From WQXF01 sp031552825 (GTDB lineage: Bacteria > Bacillota > Clostridia > Christensenellales > Aristaeellaceae): a stretch of DNA of 64,000 bases. The stretch spans positions 62,001 to 126,000 of the forward strand of contig JAVBMD010000019.1 of the NCBI GenBank assembly GCA_031552825.1, given 5' to 3'. Shown piece after piece: positions 18,188 to 26,963 of the stretch. Under the pieces are notes generated by a model. It did not search any database. It was not told the DNA's origin and was given only the letters and a program-made list of their open reading frames with translations. Each line of letters begins with the position of its first letter. The stretch's first letter is position 1. Made by a program: the position numbers and the translations under genes.

Positions 18188-19144
18188 ATGGAAGTATTTG
18201 AGAAGGTTGGCTTGGCAGGGCTGGTGCCGGTTATCAAGGTAGAGGACGCGGCGGACGCGGTACCGCTTTGTAAGGCGTTGGCTGAGGGCGGGCTGCCGGT
18301 GGCGGAGATCACCTTCCGCACAGCCGCTGCCGCGGAAGCGATCGCCAACGTGAACCGGGAGCTGCCCAACGTGCTGCTGGGCGCGGGTACGGTGCTGACC
18401 ACCGAGCAGGTGGATCGCGCGGTGGCCGCCGGCGCCAAGTACATCGTTTCCCCCGGCCTGAACCCCGAAGTGGTGCGCCATTGCCAGAAGGTCGGCGTGC
18501 CGATCCTGCCGGGTTGCGCCAACCCCAGCGATATCGAGGTTGCCCTGTCCTTGGGCGTCAAAACCGTTAAGTTCTTCCCGGCCGAGGCGCTGGGCGGCCT
18601 GAATCTGGTCAAGGCGCTGGCCGCGCCCTATGGCGATGTGAAGTTTGTGCCCACCGGCGGCATCAGCGAGAAGAACCTGCTCGACTACCTCTCCTTCCCG
18701 AAGATCGTCGCCTGCGGCGGCTCTTGGATGGTGCCGGATGATGCCATCCGTGCCAAGGATTGGAACAAGATTCGCGAGCTGACCGCCACCGCCGTGCAGC
18801 TGGTGCTGGGCTTCGAGCTGGCGCACGTCGGCATCAACTGCGAAAACGACGCCAGCGCCAAGAGTGTCGCCGAGGAATTCGGCGCGCTGCTACAGTGGCC
18901 GGTGAAGGACGGCAACAGCTCGTTGTTCGCCGGTGCGGGCATGGAGATCATGAAGAGCAACGGCCGGGGTGCCAAGGGACACCTTGCCATCCGCACCCGC
19001 TCGCTGCCCCGCGCCAAGGCGTATTTGGAGAACCGCGGCTACCGCTTCATCGAGGATTCGCTGGTCGTCAAGGACGGCAAGCCCGTGGCGATCTACCTCG
19101 AGAAGGAAATCGGCGGCTTCGCGGTGCACCTGCTGCAGAAATAG
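18188..19144 (+). CDS. eda: KDPG/KHG aldolase fused to a C-terminal VOC (glyoxalase-like) domain
   Basis: 318 residues. Residues 1-205 are a class I 2-keto-3-deoxy-6-phosphogluconate aldolase: catalytic Glu in AEITFRTAAA, GAGTVLTTEQV, and the Schiff-base Lys in VKFFPAE. Residues 210-318 form a second domain starting LAHVGINCEND and ending IGGFAVHLLQK, typical of the VOC superfamily. The aldolase splits KDPG to pyruvate and glyceraldehyde-3-phosphate. The start at 18188 follows GAGGAG; the role of the extra domain is unknown. Confidence 0.92.
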   Translation: MEVFEKVGLAGLVPVIKVEDAADAVPLCKALAEGGLPVAEITFRTAAAAEAIANVNRELPNVLLGAGTVLTTEQVDRAVAAGAKYIVSPGLNPEVVRHCQKVGVPILPGCANPSDIEVALSLGVKTVKFFPAEALGGLNLVKALAAPYGDVKFVPTGGISEKNLLDYLSFPKIVACGGSWMVPDDAIRAKDWNKIRELTATAVQLVLGFELAHVGINCENDASAKSVAEEFGALLQWPVKDGNSSLFAGAGMEIMKSNGRGAKGHLAIRTRSLPRAKAYLENRGYRFIEDSLVVKDGKPVAIYLEKEIGGFAVHLLQK

Positions 19145-19155
19145 GCTTTCCGTAA

Positions 19156-19180
19156 TTTTTTCCCGCGAAGCGGGGGAAAA
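19156..19180 (+). other. Hairpin between the aldolase gene and kdgK
   Basis: TTTTCCCGC and GCGGGGGAAAA form a stem with one bulged G and a three-base loop. There is no T-run after it, so readthrough into kdgK is expected. Confidence 0.45.
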
Positions 19181-19213
19181 CGATAAGACAATGCTTCGGG
19201 AGGAAACGAAACG

Positions 19214-20242
19214 ATGAAACAAGTGGTTACATTCGGTGAGATCATGCTCCGCCTCAAGAGCCCGGGATATGATCGCCTGTTCCAGAGCGCGCTGCTGGAG
19301 GCCACCTTCGGCGGCGGCGAGGCCAACGTGGCGGTTTCGCTGGCCAACTATGGCATGGACGCCGCCTTTGTGTCGGTGATTCCGGATAACGACATCGGAT
19401 TGGCCTGCAAGCGCGAGCTGCGCGGCTTCGGCGTGGACGTATCCAAGCTGCAGACCGGCGCGGGGCGCATGGGCATCTACTTCCTCGAGACCGGCGCCAA
19501 CCAGCGCGCTTCCAAGGTGATCTACGATCGCGCCGAGTCGAGCATCGCGCTCGCCAAGCCGGGCAGCATCGACTGGGCGAAGGTGTTTGCCGGGGCGGAG
19601 TGGTTCCACTTCACCGGCATCACCCCGGCGATCTCCGAAAGCGCCGCCGCGCTGACGCTGGAGGCGCTCAAGGCCGCCAAGCAGCTGGGCGTACACGTCT
19701 CCTGTGACCTCAACTATCGCAAGAATCTCTGGAAGTGGGGCAAGAAGGCCAGCGAGGTGATGACCGAGCTGGTGCGCTACGTCGATACCGTTATCGCCAA
19801 TGAAGAAGATTTCCAGATGGCGCTGGGGCTGGAGTCGGGCTCCCATGTGGAGAGCGGCGAGCTCAACGTCGACGATTACAAGGCCATCGCTTCCGCCGCC
19901 ATGGCCAAGTTCCCCAACATCAAGCGCGTGGCCATCACCCTGCGCGAGAGCAAGAGCGCCAATCACAACGATTGGTCGGCCTGCCTGTACGACGGCAAGC
20001 AGTTCTATCTTTCCCGCAAGTACGCCATCACCGACATCGTGGATCGCGTCGGCGGCGGCGATTCCTTCGGCGGCGGCCTGATCTTCGGCCTCAATACCTA
20101 CGAGGATCCGCAGCAGGCGCTGGAGTTTGCCGTGGCGGCCAGCTGCCTCAAGCACAGCGTCAATGGCGACTTCAACCGCGTCAGCCGCGCCGAGGTAGAG
20201 GGGCTCATGAAGGGTTCCGGCTCCGGCCGGGTGCAGCGGTAA
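19214..20242 (+). CDS. kdgK: 2-keto-3-deoxygluconate kinase (PfkB family)
   Basis: 342 residues. PfkB signatures: VTFGEIMLRLKSPGYDR with GGGEANVAVSLANYG near residue 34, and DRVGGGDSFGGGLIFGL near 280, which holds the catalytic Asp. It phosphorylates 2-keto-3-deoxygluconate from UxaA to KDPG for the upstream aldolase. It is the last gene of the operon, followed by a terminator. Confidence 0.93.
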   Translation: MKQVVTFGEIMLRLKSPGYDRLFQSALLEATFGGGEANVAVSLANYGMDAAFVSVIPDNDIGLACKRELRGFGVDVSKLQTGAGRMGIYFLETGANQRASKVIYDRAESSIALAKPGSIDWAKVFAGAEWFHFTGITPAISESAAALTLEALKAAKQLGVHVSCDLNYRKNLWKWGKKASEVMTELVRYVDTVIANEEDFQMALGLESGSHVESGELNVDDYKAIASAAMAKFPNIKRVAITLRESKSANHNDWSACLYDGKQFYLSRKYAITDIVDRVGGGDSFGGGLIFGLNTYEDPQQALEFAVAASCLKHSVNGDFNRVSRAEVEGLMKGSGSGRVQR

Positions 20243-20262
20243 GCATTCCGCGAACGGGCATA

Positions 20263-20302
20263 GAAAAGCGAGGTCACACCGATGCGTGGCCTCGCTTTTT
20301 TG
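20263..20302. terminator. Bidirectional intrinsic terminator between kdgK and the M23 gene
   Basis: AAAAGCGAGG pairs with CCTCGCTTTT around a loop that can itself pair partly. T-rich tails on both strands let it serve both converging genes. Confidence 0.9.
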
Positions 20303-20310
20303 TATGGGCG

Positions 20311-21201
20311 TTAGGGCTTGAGCGTGGTGAAGCTGCGCGTTTCGCCCAGCGTTAGCACGCTGCCGGTAATGGCATAGCAGCGCCAATAGTAGGTGGTGCC
20401 GGGCTGAAGCGGGCTGTCGCCTAGGCCGTCGATGTCATAATACATCGTAAGGTAGGGCTGGGCGGGCAGCTCGGTATCGGTATACTCGGGATAGCGCGTC
20501 ATTTCCTTCGGGGAGCGGCCGACAAAGGCCCCCACCTCGTCCGGCGTCTCGCCGACGAAGGAGAAGTTGCCGTTCACCCGCGCCGAGGTGGCTGTGATCT
20601 CGGTGGCCTTCGTGGTATGAATCACCAGAAAAGACCCGAATTCCTTGCTTGGGTCGATCCGCTTCTTGGTAAAGCCGCCGCTCTTGGGCTGGGTCAGCGC
20701 AAGATGCAGGTGTACGCCGCTGGAGCAGCCGCTGGAACCCATCTTGCCCAGCGTTTGCCCTTGCTCGACGCGCATGCCCCGTTCCAGCGCGGATTCCACC
20801 TCCGAAAAGTGGCCGTAGGTGGAGAAGGAGCCGTCGTCGTGCCGGATCACGATGCCGTTGCCGAAGCCGTAATTGCAGAAGCCGCTTGAGGCGTGGTTGG
20901 TGCGGCTGGCCTTGGTGCAGCCCGCGCGGGAGCAGCGGATGCCGGTCTGCTTGCCATCGACGTTTCGGCAGCCGGTAAATACCTGCACGATGGTACCCGC
21001 GCGGCTGGCCAGCACCGGATCGCCGAGGGCTCCGGCGATGTCCATGCCCTCGTGGCCATAGCGCGCGAAGCCTTGGGTGACGATTTGATTACCCGGCGTC
21101 GGCCATAAATAGGGGGAGCTTTCAGCGCGGACAAGCGAGGGCTGGCAAAGCGTTAGCAGTAGAGGGACGAGGCAGAGGAGACCTTTCGCGCGTCGCCTCA
21201 T
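20311..21201 (-). CDS. Secreted M23 family metallopeptidase with C-terminal beta-sandwich domain
   Basis: 296 residues. A signal peptide (about 1-26, ending VRAESS) is followed by an M23 (LytM) domain with zinc ligands in HEGMDIAG near residue 49 and HLHLAL near 165. Between them is a Cys-rich insert of about 35 residues with four cysteines. Residues ~195-296 resemble a fibronectin-type or Ig-like module ending ETRSFTTL. It should cleave peptidoglycan cross-bridges outside the membrane. The start overlaps the ThuA stop by ATGA. Confidence 0.87.
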   Translation of the reverse strand: MRRRAKGLLCLVPLLLTLCQPSLVRAESSPYLWPTPGNQIVTQGFARYGHEGMDIAGALGDPVLASRAGTIVQVFTGCRNVDGKQTGIRCSRAGCTKASRTNHASSGFCNYGFGNGIVIRHDDGSFSTYGHFSEVESALERGMRVEQGQTLGKMGSSGCSSGVHLHLALTQPKSGGFTKKRIDPSKEFGSFLVIHTTKATEITATSARVNGNFSFVGETPDEVGAFVGRSPKEMTRYPEYTDTELPAQPYLTMYYDIDGLGDSPLQPGTTYYWRCYAITGSVLTLGETRSFTTLKP

Positions 21202-21914
21202 TTCTCGATCCTTTCACAGTGACCGTTATGCGGCGCATAGGTAACGGTGGGCGCGGCCCAGCGCGCGGCGTTGTCCAAAATGCGACGCACCTCGGGCTGG
21301 AAGTAGACCGGGAAGGTCTCATGCCCGGGCTGGAAATAGAACACGCGCCCCAACCCGCGCCGCCAGCAGCAGCCGGAGCGGAAAATCTCGCCGCCCGGGA
21401 ACCAGCTGACGAACACCAGCTCGTCAGGCGCGGGAATCTCGAAGTGCTCGCCGTAGGTTTCCTCGTGGGGGATGTCGATATAGTCGGTTAGCCCGGCGGC
21501 GATGGGGTGGCTGGGGTCCATCGTCCACAGGCGGCACAGCTCGCCATCCTCGCGCCAGCGAAGGCTCAGCGTGCGCGTACCCATCAGACGGTGGAAGATC
21601 TTAGAGGCGTGCGCCGAGTGCAGGCAAATCAACCCCATGCCGTCGAGCACGCGCTGCTGCACGCGCTCTACCACGGCGTCGGCCACCGCGTCGTGGGCGA
21701 TATGCCCCCACCAGAGCAGCACGTCGGTTTCGTCCAGCACCTGCTGGGTCAGGCCATGCTCCGGCATGTCCAGCGTGGCGGTGTGTACGGAAATGTCCTT
21801 CGCTTCCTGCCAAATTCCCGCGATGGCGGTATGAATGCCCTCGGGGTAAACCGACCGAACCTTTTCGTCCTCCAGCTCCTGCCGGTATTCGCTCCAGACG
21901 GTGATGCGCAGCAT
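21198..21914 (-). CDS. ThuA-like protein (class I glutamine amidotransferase fold)
   Basis: 238 residues from an ATG behind AAAAGGAGGAAGC. ThuA signatures include ITVWSEYRQE, LLWWGHIAHD, GLICLHSAHASK and a terminal FQPGHETFPVYF. ThuA-family proteins occur near trehalose or other sugar use genes, but the reaction is not established and no such genes are adjacent. It is coupled by a 4-nt overlap to the M23 peptidase. Confidence 0.85.
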   Translation of the reverse strand: MLRITVWSEYRQELEDEKVRSVYPEGIHTAIAGIWQEAKDISVHTATLDMPEHGLTQQVLDETDVLLWWGHIAHDAVADAVVERVQQRVLDGMGLICLHSAHASKIFHRLMGTRTLSLRWREDGELCRLWTMDPSHPIAAGLTDYIDIPHEETYGEHFEIPAPDELVFVSWFPGGEIFRSGCCWRRGLGRVFYFQPGHETFPVYFQPEVRRILDNAARWAAPTVTYAPHNGHCERIEK

Positions 21915-22070
21915 GGTGCTTCCTCCTTTTCGTTCAACCGGCGAGGAGCCGGATACATGAACCTGATACATGAACCTTTTGACAAACCTATATTTCATTC
22001 TACACAAACCACGGGTTTTCCTGTATACTATCCCTTTACATTGGAGCGAAAACGCGGGGAGGGATGCGGC

Positions 22071-24338
22071 ATGCAGCGGAGCGCGGAGGCGGCGCACCCG
22101 GCGATGGAGGCGGAGCGCGCGCACCTTCAGGAAACCCTGACCCTCATCGCGCACGAGCGCGCCGTGGCCGCAAAGGAGGTAGCCGGTCAGGGCGAGCTGG
22201 TCGCGCGGCTGCACCGCGAGGCCGGCGGCATGTTCAGCGCCGACGAGCAGGTGGCGGCGCAGGTGCTGGCCTTTTTGGAGCGCAGCGCGTACCACCTCTC
22301 GCTCTCGGCCAAGCGACCGTACTTTACCCGCGTCGATTTCATCCCCGAGGGAGGCGTGCTGGAGAAGCACTACATCGGCAAGTGGGGCGTGCTGCGCGGC
22401 GAGGACCTTTCTAGCGTGATCGTGGACTGGCGCTCGCCGGTGGCCAACCTGTACTATTCCGGCCAGGTTGGGCCGATGCACTACGTAACCCCCGACGGCG
22501 AGGCGCGCGGCGAGCTGGTGCTCAAGCGGCATCTCGCGGTGGAGGAGGGCGCGCTGAGCAGCGTGTTCGATACCGACGTGGTGGCGCAGGACGCTTACTT
22601 GCAGCAGGCGCTGGCGCAGGTTTCCTCGGCGCGGCTGCGCGAGATTGTCTCCACCATCCAAGCCGAGCAGAACTACGTGATCCGGCACGAGGCGTCAAGG
22701 CCGTTGGTGGTGCAGGGCGTGGCCGGATCGGGCAAAACCACCATCGCGCTGCACCGCATCGCGTGGCTGCTCTACGCGCATCAGGACAAGATGGCGCCGG
22801 AGCAGATGCTGATTTTGGCGCCCAGCCCGATGTTTCTCGATTATATCTCCGCCGTGCTGCCGGATCTGGGCGTGGATCGCGTTCGGCAGCATACGTATAA
22901 TGGATTGCTGCTCGAATGGCTGGGCAAGGATGCGCCGCGCCTGTTGCCCGACGACGCGCTGGAGTGCGTGCTGGATCAGGATCCGGTTGCGCGCGCCGCC
23001 ACCACCCAGCGATTGCGCTACATGGGTTCGCTGCGCTTTCGCGACGCGCTGCGGCGGTACGTGGACGGGTTGGAGCAACGCATCGTGCCCGAGGGCGAGA
23101 TTCGCTTTGGCCCGGTTCGGCTCTTCGCCGAGGAGGACGTGCGCCGCATCATCACGCGGGAGTTGGCGGGCTTCCCGCTGCGGCGTCGTGTAGAGGAGTT
23201 CGGCAAGTACGTGAAGCGCGGGCTGGGCGGCGCGCTGGCGCAGGTGGAGGCGTGGCTAAACAAAACCTGCGAGCAGCGCGTGCAGGCCATCGTGTCTGCC
23301 CAGGCCGACAGCGCGGAGCGCAGGCGGCGGCTGACCCAGCTCTACGACAGCCGGGATCAGCGCATCGCCGAGGCCAAGGCGGCGGCCAAGACCTTCGTGA
23401 AAGATACGCTGGCGCGCTTCCCGGCGTTGGAGCCGCTGGCGGTTTACGCCGATTTTCTGCTCGGGGAGCCGCCGGAAGCGTTGCTGCCCGAGGAGCGCGA
23501 GGCGTGGGTGTTGGCGGCGCAAACCGCTAAGGAAGCGCTGGAGGCAAAGCGCGCCCGCACCGAGGATTTGCCCGCGCTGTGCATGCTGCACCGTGCCATC
23601 GTCGGATGGCCTAGGCAGGATCTGCGCCACATCGTCATCGACGAGGCGCAGGATCTTTCGCCCATCCAGGTGGCGTTTTTGCAGGAGGTGGCGGGCAATA
23701 CCTCCTTCACCATCGTCGGCGATCTGATGCAGGGGGTACACGCCCATCGCGGCCTGCAAAGTTGGGCGGAATTGGTGCAGGGGGTGTTCGGCGGCGAGGC
23801 GACGTATCATCAGCTGGTCACCAGCTACCGAAACACCATCGAGATTATGGCATACGCTACCCGCGCGGCCGCAAGGCACCCCGCGCCGGATCAAGTGGCG
23901 GCGCGGCCGGTGTTGCGCCACGGACCGGAGCCGGAGGTGCGGGGCTTTAGCGCCCGGAAGGAGCGCGACGCGGCGCTTGCTGAGCGGGTGGAGGCGTGGC
24001 GCGGCGAAGGATTCGTGTCCATCGCGCTGATCGGCAGGGACGCAGCGGAATGCCGTGCGCTGCACAAGGCGCTGCCGGAGCGGCTGGGCGCAAAGCTGGT
24101 GCTCGACGAGCGCGCCGGGTTTGAAAGCGGCCTGCTGGTGATTCCGGCGACGCTGGTCAAGGGTTTGGAGTTCGACTGTGTGCTGATGCCCGATGTGAGC
24201 GCGGCGCGGTGGGCGGACGCGGCGCTGGAGACGCGGCTTTTGTATGTGTGCCTTACGCGGCCGCTGCATCGGCTGGCCTGCTATCATGTCGGGGAGAAGA
24301 GCGCGCTGCTGCCGGAAGGGACGGAGGGAGCTTTATGA
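22071..24338 (+). CDS. helD: HelD-like UvrD/Rep superfamily ATPase
   Basis: 755 residues from an ATG behind GGGAGGG. An N-terminal coiled coil (about 10-60) precedes DWRSPVANLYY, a HelD hallmark, then Walker A GVAGSGKTT near residue 215 and the DEAQDLSP motif near 524. HelD binds RNA polymerase and recycles stalled complexes, and in some species confers rifampicin tolerance. A TATACT at 22024 is a possible -10 box. It overlaps the next gene by ATGA. Confidence 0.88.
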   Translation: MQRSAEAAHPAMEAERAHLQETLTLIAHERAVAAKEVAGQGELVARLHREAGGMFSADEQVAAQVLAFLERSAYHLSLSAKRPYFTRVDFIPEGGVLEKHYIGKWGVLRGEDLSSVIVDWRSPVANLYYSGQVGPMHYVTPDGEARGELVLKRHLAVEEGALSSVFDTDVVAQDAYLQQALAQVSSARLREIVSTIQAEQNYVIRHEASRPLVVQGVAGSGKTTIALHRIAWLLYAHQDKMAPEQMLILAPSPMFLDYISAVLPDLGVDRVRQHTYNGLLLEWLGKDAPRLLPDDALECVLDQDPVARAATTQRLRYMGSLRFRDALRRYVDGLEQRIVPEGEIRFGPVRLFAEEDVRRIITRELAGFPLRRRVEEFGKYVKRGLGGALAQVEAWLNKTCEQRVQAIVSAQADSAERRRRLTQLYDSRDQRIAEAKAAAKTFVKDTLARFPALEPLAVYADFLLGEPPEALLPEEREAWVLAAQTAKEALEAKRARTEDLPALCMLHRAIVGWPRQDLRHIVIDEAQDLSPIQVAFLQEVAGNTSFTIVGDLMQGVHAHRGLQSWAELVQGVFGGEATYHQLVTSYRNTIEIMAYATRAAARHPAPDQVAARPVLRHGPEPEVRGFSARKERDAALAERVEAWRGEGFVSIALIGRDAAECRALHKALPERLGAKLVLDERAGFESGLLVIPATLVKGLEFDCVLMPDVSAARWADAALETRLLYVCLTRPLHRLACYHVGEKSALLPEGTEGAL

Positions 24339-25822
24339 AAGAGCGGGGGATCCTGTATCGCGGCCTATGCGTGTCGCTGTGCCTTGCGTTCTGCTTTACT
24401 TGCGGCGCGGCCTTTGCCGCCGAAGCGCCGCCAGCCTCGGCCGCGCTGTTGGAGGCGGCAAGCGATCTGGATCGGTACGAAATCGAAGCGGTGTTTCATC
24501 CGGACAGCGCCACGCTGGCCTGCGTGCAGCGCGTGTGGTACCGGAACCGTGGCGGGCAGCCGCTCAACAACCTGTACTTTCACGCCTACGCCAACGCCTT
24601 CAAGCGCGAGCAAACCGCACCGCCCACCGGCGGCGGGGAGGTGAACGAAAGCCTGTATCCGCGCGGCTTCGATCCGGGAGAGATCGCCTTTTCCGGCGTG
24701 AAGGTGGGCGGGAGGCCGGTGGCTTTCGCTGTGCAGGGCGCCGACGAGGCGGTGCTGCGTGTGCCGGTCGGGCTGCTTCAGCCCGGCGAGGAAGCGGCGC
24801 TGGAGTTTGCCTACACGCTGCGCATCCCCATTTGCAACTACCGCTTTGGCCGTGGTACCGGCGATATCTGGACGCTGGGCAATGTGTTTCCCATCGCTGC
24901 CATGCTGGAGGAGGGAACTTGGCGGCTGGATCCGTACATCGAGATCGGCGATCCCTTCTTCAGCGCCTGCGCCAACTATACCGTTACGCTGGAGGCGCCC
25001 GAGGGGTACGCGGTGGCGTCCAGCGGCGCGCTGCGCCAACGGAGCGCGGAGAACGGCGTACAGCGCCTGCGCTTCGAGCTGCCTGCCGCCCGGGATTTCG
25101 CGCTGGTGATTAGCAAAAACTACAAGGTGGCGCGGGATACGGTGGATGGCGTACAGGTGCTTTCCTACGCCACAACCGACCGCAAGGCCAAGGACGCGCT
25201 GGCCTTTGCCAAGGATGCGCTGCGCACCCTCAACGCGTTGTTCGCGCCGTATCCATATCCCTCGTTCACCGTGGCCGAGGTGGATCTGGGCGACTATGGC
25301 GGCATGGAGTATCCCGGCTTGGTAATGATCGATGAGCCGCAGTATGCCTCGCGGGATACGCTGGAGTATGTCGTTGTGCATGAGACGGCGCATCAATGGT
25401 GGTACGCGCAGGCGGGCAACGATCAGGTGCGCGAGCCGTGGCTCGACGAGGCGCTGACCGAATACGCCACGCTGCTCTACTATGAGCGCGTGCATGGGGC
25501 GGATCGCTTTGCGGAGCTGATCGAACGGCAGGTGGAACCGGCGCTGCGCGTGACGCTGCCCGGCGTGAGCATCGGCAGCGGCATCGATCAGTTTGGCTCC
25601 GGGTCGGAGTACAGCATCTTGGTCTACCATCGCGGCGCGGGCATGCTGCACGGCCTGCGCGAGGCGGTGGGGGAGGAGACCTTCCTGCGCATCCTGCGCA
25701 CGTATCTGGAGCGGTACCGCTTCGGCATCGGCACGCGGGCGGATTTCATCCGCGTCGCGAACGAGGTCAGCGGCAGCAACTGGCAGGGCTATTTCGACGA
25801 CTATTTGGATACCGCTTCGTGA
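24335..25822 (+). CDS. Secreted M1-family zinc metallopeptidase
   Basis: 495 residues with a signal peptide ending near residue 31 (GAAFAAEA). The zinc site is HETAH at 349-353 with the third ligand Glu at 372. GGMEYPG, about 35 residues earlier, replaces the GAMEN exopeptidase motif of classic aminopeptidases, a pattern shared by many clostridial M1 relatives. It probably trims peptides outside the cell. Coupled to helD by ATGA, which is odd for a secreted enzyme. Confidence 0.87.
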   Translation: MKERGILYRGLCVSLCLAFCFTCGAAFAAEAPPASAALLEAASDLDRYEIEAVFHPDSATLACVQRVWYRNRGGQPLNNLYFHAYANAFKREQTAPPTGGGEVNESLYPRGFDPGEIAFSGVKVGGRPVAFAVQGADEAVLRVPVGLLQPGEEAALEFAYTLRIPICNYRFGRGTGDIWTLGNVFPIAAMLEEGTWRLDPYIEIGDPFFSACANYTVTLEAPEGYAVASSGALRQRSAENGVQRLRFELPAARDFALVISKNYKVARDTVDGVQVLSYATTDRKAKDALAFAKDALRTLNALFAPYPYPSFTVAEVDLGDYGGMEYPGLVMIDEPQYASRDTLEYVVVHETAHQWWYAQAGNDQVREPWLDEALTEYATLLYYERVHGADRFAELIERQVEPALRVTLPGVSIGSGIDQFGSGSEYSILVYHRGAGMLHGLREAVGEETFLRILRTYLERYRFGIGTRADFIRVANEVSGSNWQGYFDDYLDTAS

Positions 25823-25907
25823 TTTTGCGCAAAGCGTTGCGCCGGTGTATTGTTTCGGCGTATAATGAGGAGAATAGTGAAACGTTCGGGCGAAAAGGAG
25901 GGTGCGC

Positions 25908-26963
25908 ATGGGCATCGGCAGCTTTATCCGTGGCCAATTTATCGACATCATCGAGTGGAAAGAGGATGACCGGGACACCATCGTCCATCGCTTTGAAGAC
26001 AACAACCGGCAGATCATGATGGGCGCGCAGCTCACGGTGCGGCCTTCGCAGGTGGCGGTGTTTGTCAACGAGGGCAAGATCGCCGACGTATACGGCCCCG
26101 GCCGTTACGAGCTGACCACCCAGAACATGCCGTTGCTTACCGTGCTGCAAGGATGGAAGTACGGCTTCGATTCACCCTTTGTTTGCGATGTGTACTTTGT
26201 CAACACCCGCCAGTTTGTCGATGTGAAGTGGGGTACCGCCAACCCGGTGATGATGCGCGACGCCGAGTTTGGCATGATCCGCCTGCGCGCCTTCGGCGTG
26301 TTCTCCTTCCGCGTGGAGGAGCCAGCGAAGCTCATCGAGGAGGTGGCGGGCGTCGGCGCGCGGTGCGCGGTGGAGGATATTGCCGGTCAGTTGCGGCGCA
26401 ACATCGTATCGGTGCTCAGCGACACCATCGCCGAGAGCAAGATCGCCGCGCTGGATTTGGCGGCGAATTATACCGAGCTGGGCGCGTCGGTTTGCGGTCG
26501 CATGCAGCCATCCTTTGCGCCCATAGGGCTATCGCTCACCGGGCTGACTATCGAGAACATCTCGCTGCCGCCGGAGGTCGAGGAGATCATCGACAAGCGC
26601 ACCTCGATGGGCGTGGTGGGCAACATGCAGCAGTTTACCCAGTTCCAAACCGCGCAGGCCATCGGCGACTTCGCCAACAATCCCTCCGGCGGCGGTGTGG
26701 CCGGTATGGGCGCGGCGCTGGGCGTGGGGCAGGCTATGGGCAGCGCGATGAACGCGATGAATGCGATGAGCGGCGCGCAACCGGCGGCTTCGGCGCCTGC
26801 CGCGCCGACGGGCGTGCCCTGCGCGGCTTGCGGCAAGGCGATGCCGGAGGGCGCGGCGTTCTGCCCGCACTGCGGCAAGCCGACGGCGCCGGTTTGCGCG
26901 GGCTGCGGCGAGGGCATCCCGGCAGGCAGCGCCTTCTGCCCCAAGTGCGGTGCCAAGCAATGA
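25908..26963 (+). CDS. SPFH domain protein with C-terminal double zinc ribbon (YdjI-like)
   Basis: 351 residues from an ATG behind AGGAGG; a GTG two codons upstream is less well spaced. Residues 1-240 form the SPFH/Band-7-like core (IDIIEWKEDD, FGVFSFRVEEPAKLIEEV). A Gly/Ala/Met-rich linker (about 265-295) leads to two CxxC pairs (CAACG..CPHCG and CAGCG..CPKCG). Related Bacillus subtilis YdjI acts in recruiting PspA to the membrane. A TATAAT at 25861 with an 18-nt spaced TTGCGC is the likely promoter. Confidence 0.87.
   Translation: MGIGSFIRGQFIDIIEWKEDDRDTIVHRFEDNNRQIMMGAQLTVRPSQVAVFVNEGKIADVYGPGRYELTTQNMPLLTVLQGWKYGFDSPFVCDVYFVNTRQFVDVKWGTANPVMMRDAEFGMIRLRAFGVFSFRVEEPAKLIEEVAGVGARCAVEDIAGQLRRNIVSVLSDTIAESKIAALDLAANYTELGASVCGRMQPSFAPIGLSLTGLTIENISLPPEVEEIIDKRTSMGVVGNMQQFTQFQTAQAIGDFANNPSGGGVAGMGAALGVGQAMGSAMNAMNAMSGAQPAASAPAAPTGVPCAACGKAMPEGAAFCPHCGKPTAPVCAGCGEGIPAGSAFCPKCGAKQ

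Noticed and set aside
18890..20386. 498-codon minus-strand frame
   Set aside because: It is antisense to the aldolase and kdgK genes with no domain resemblance.
21507..22070. Upstream extension of helD
   Set aside because: The extra 188 codons are antisense to the ThuA gene and the ATG at 22071 has a strong ribosome site.
24365..26077. 570-codon minus-strand frame
   Set aside because: It is antisense to the M1 peptidase, whose HExxH and signal peptide show the coding strand.
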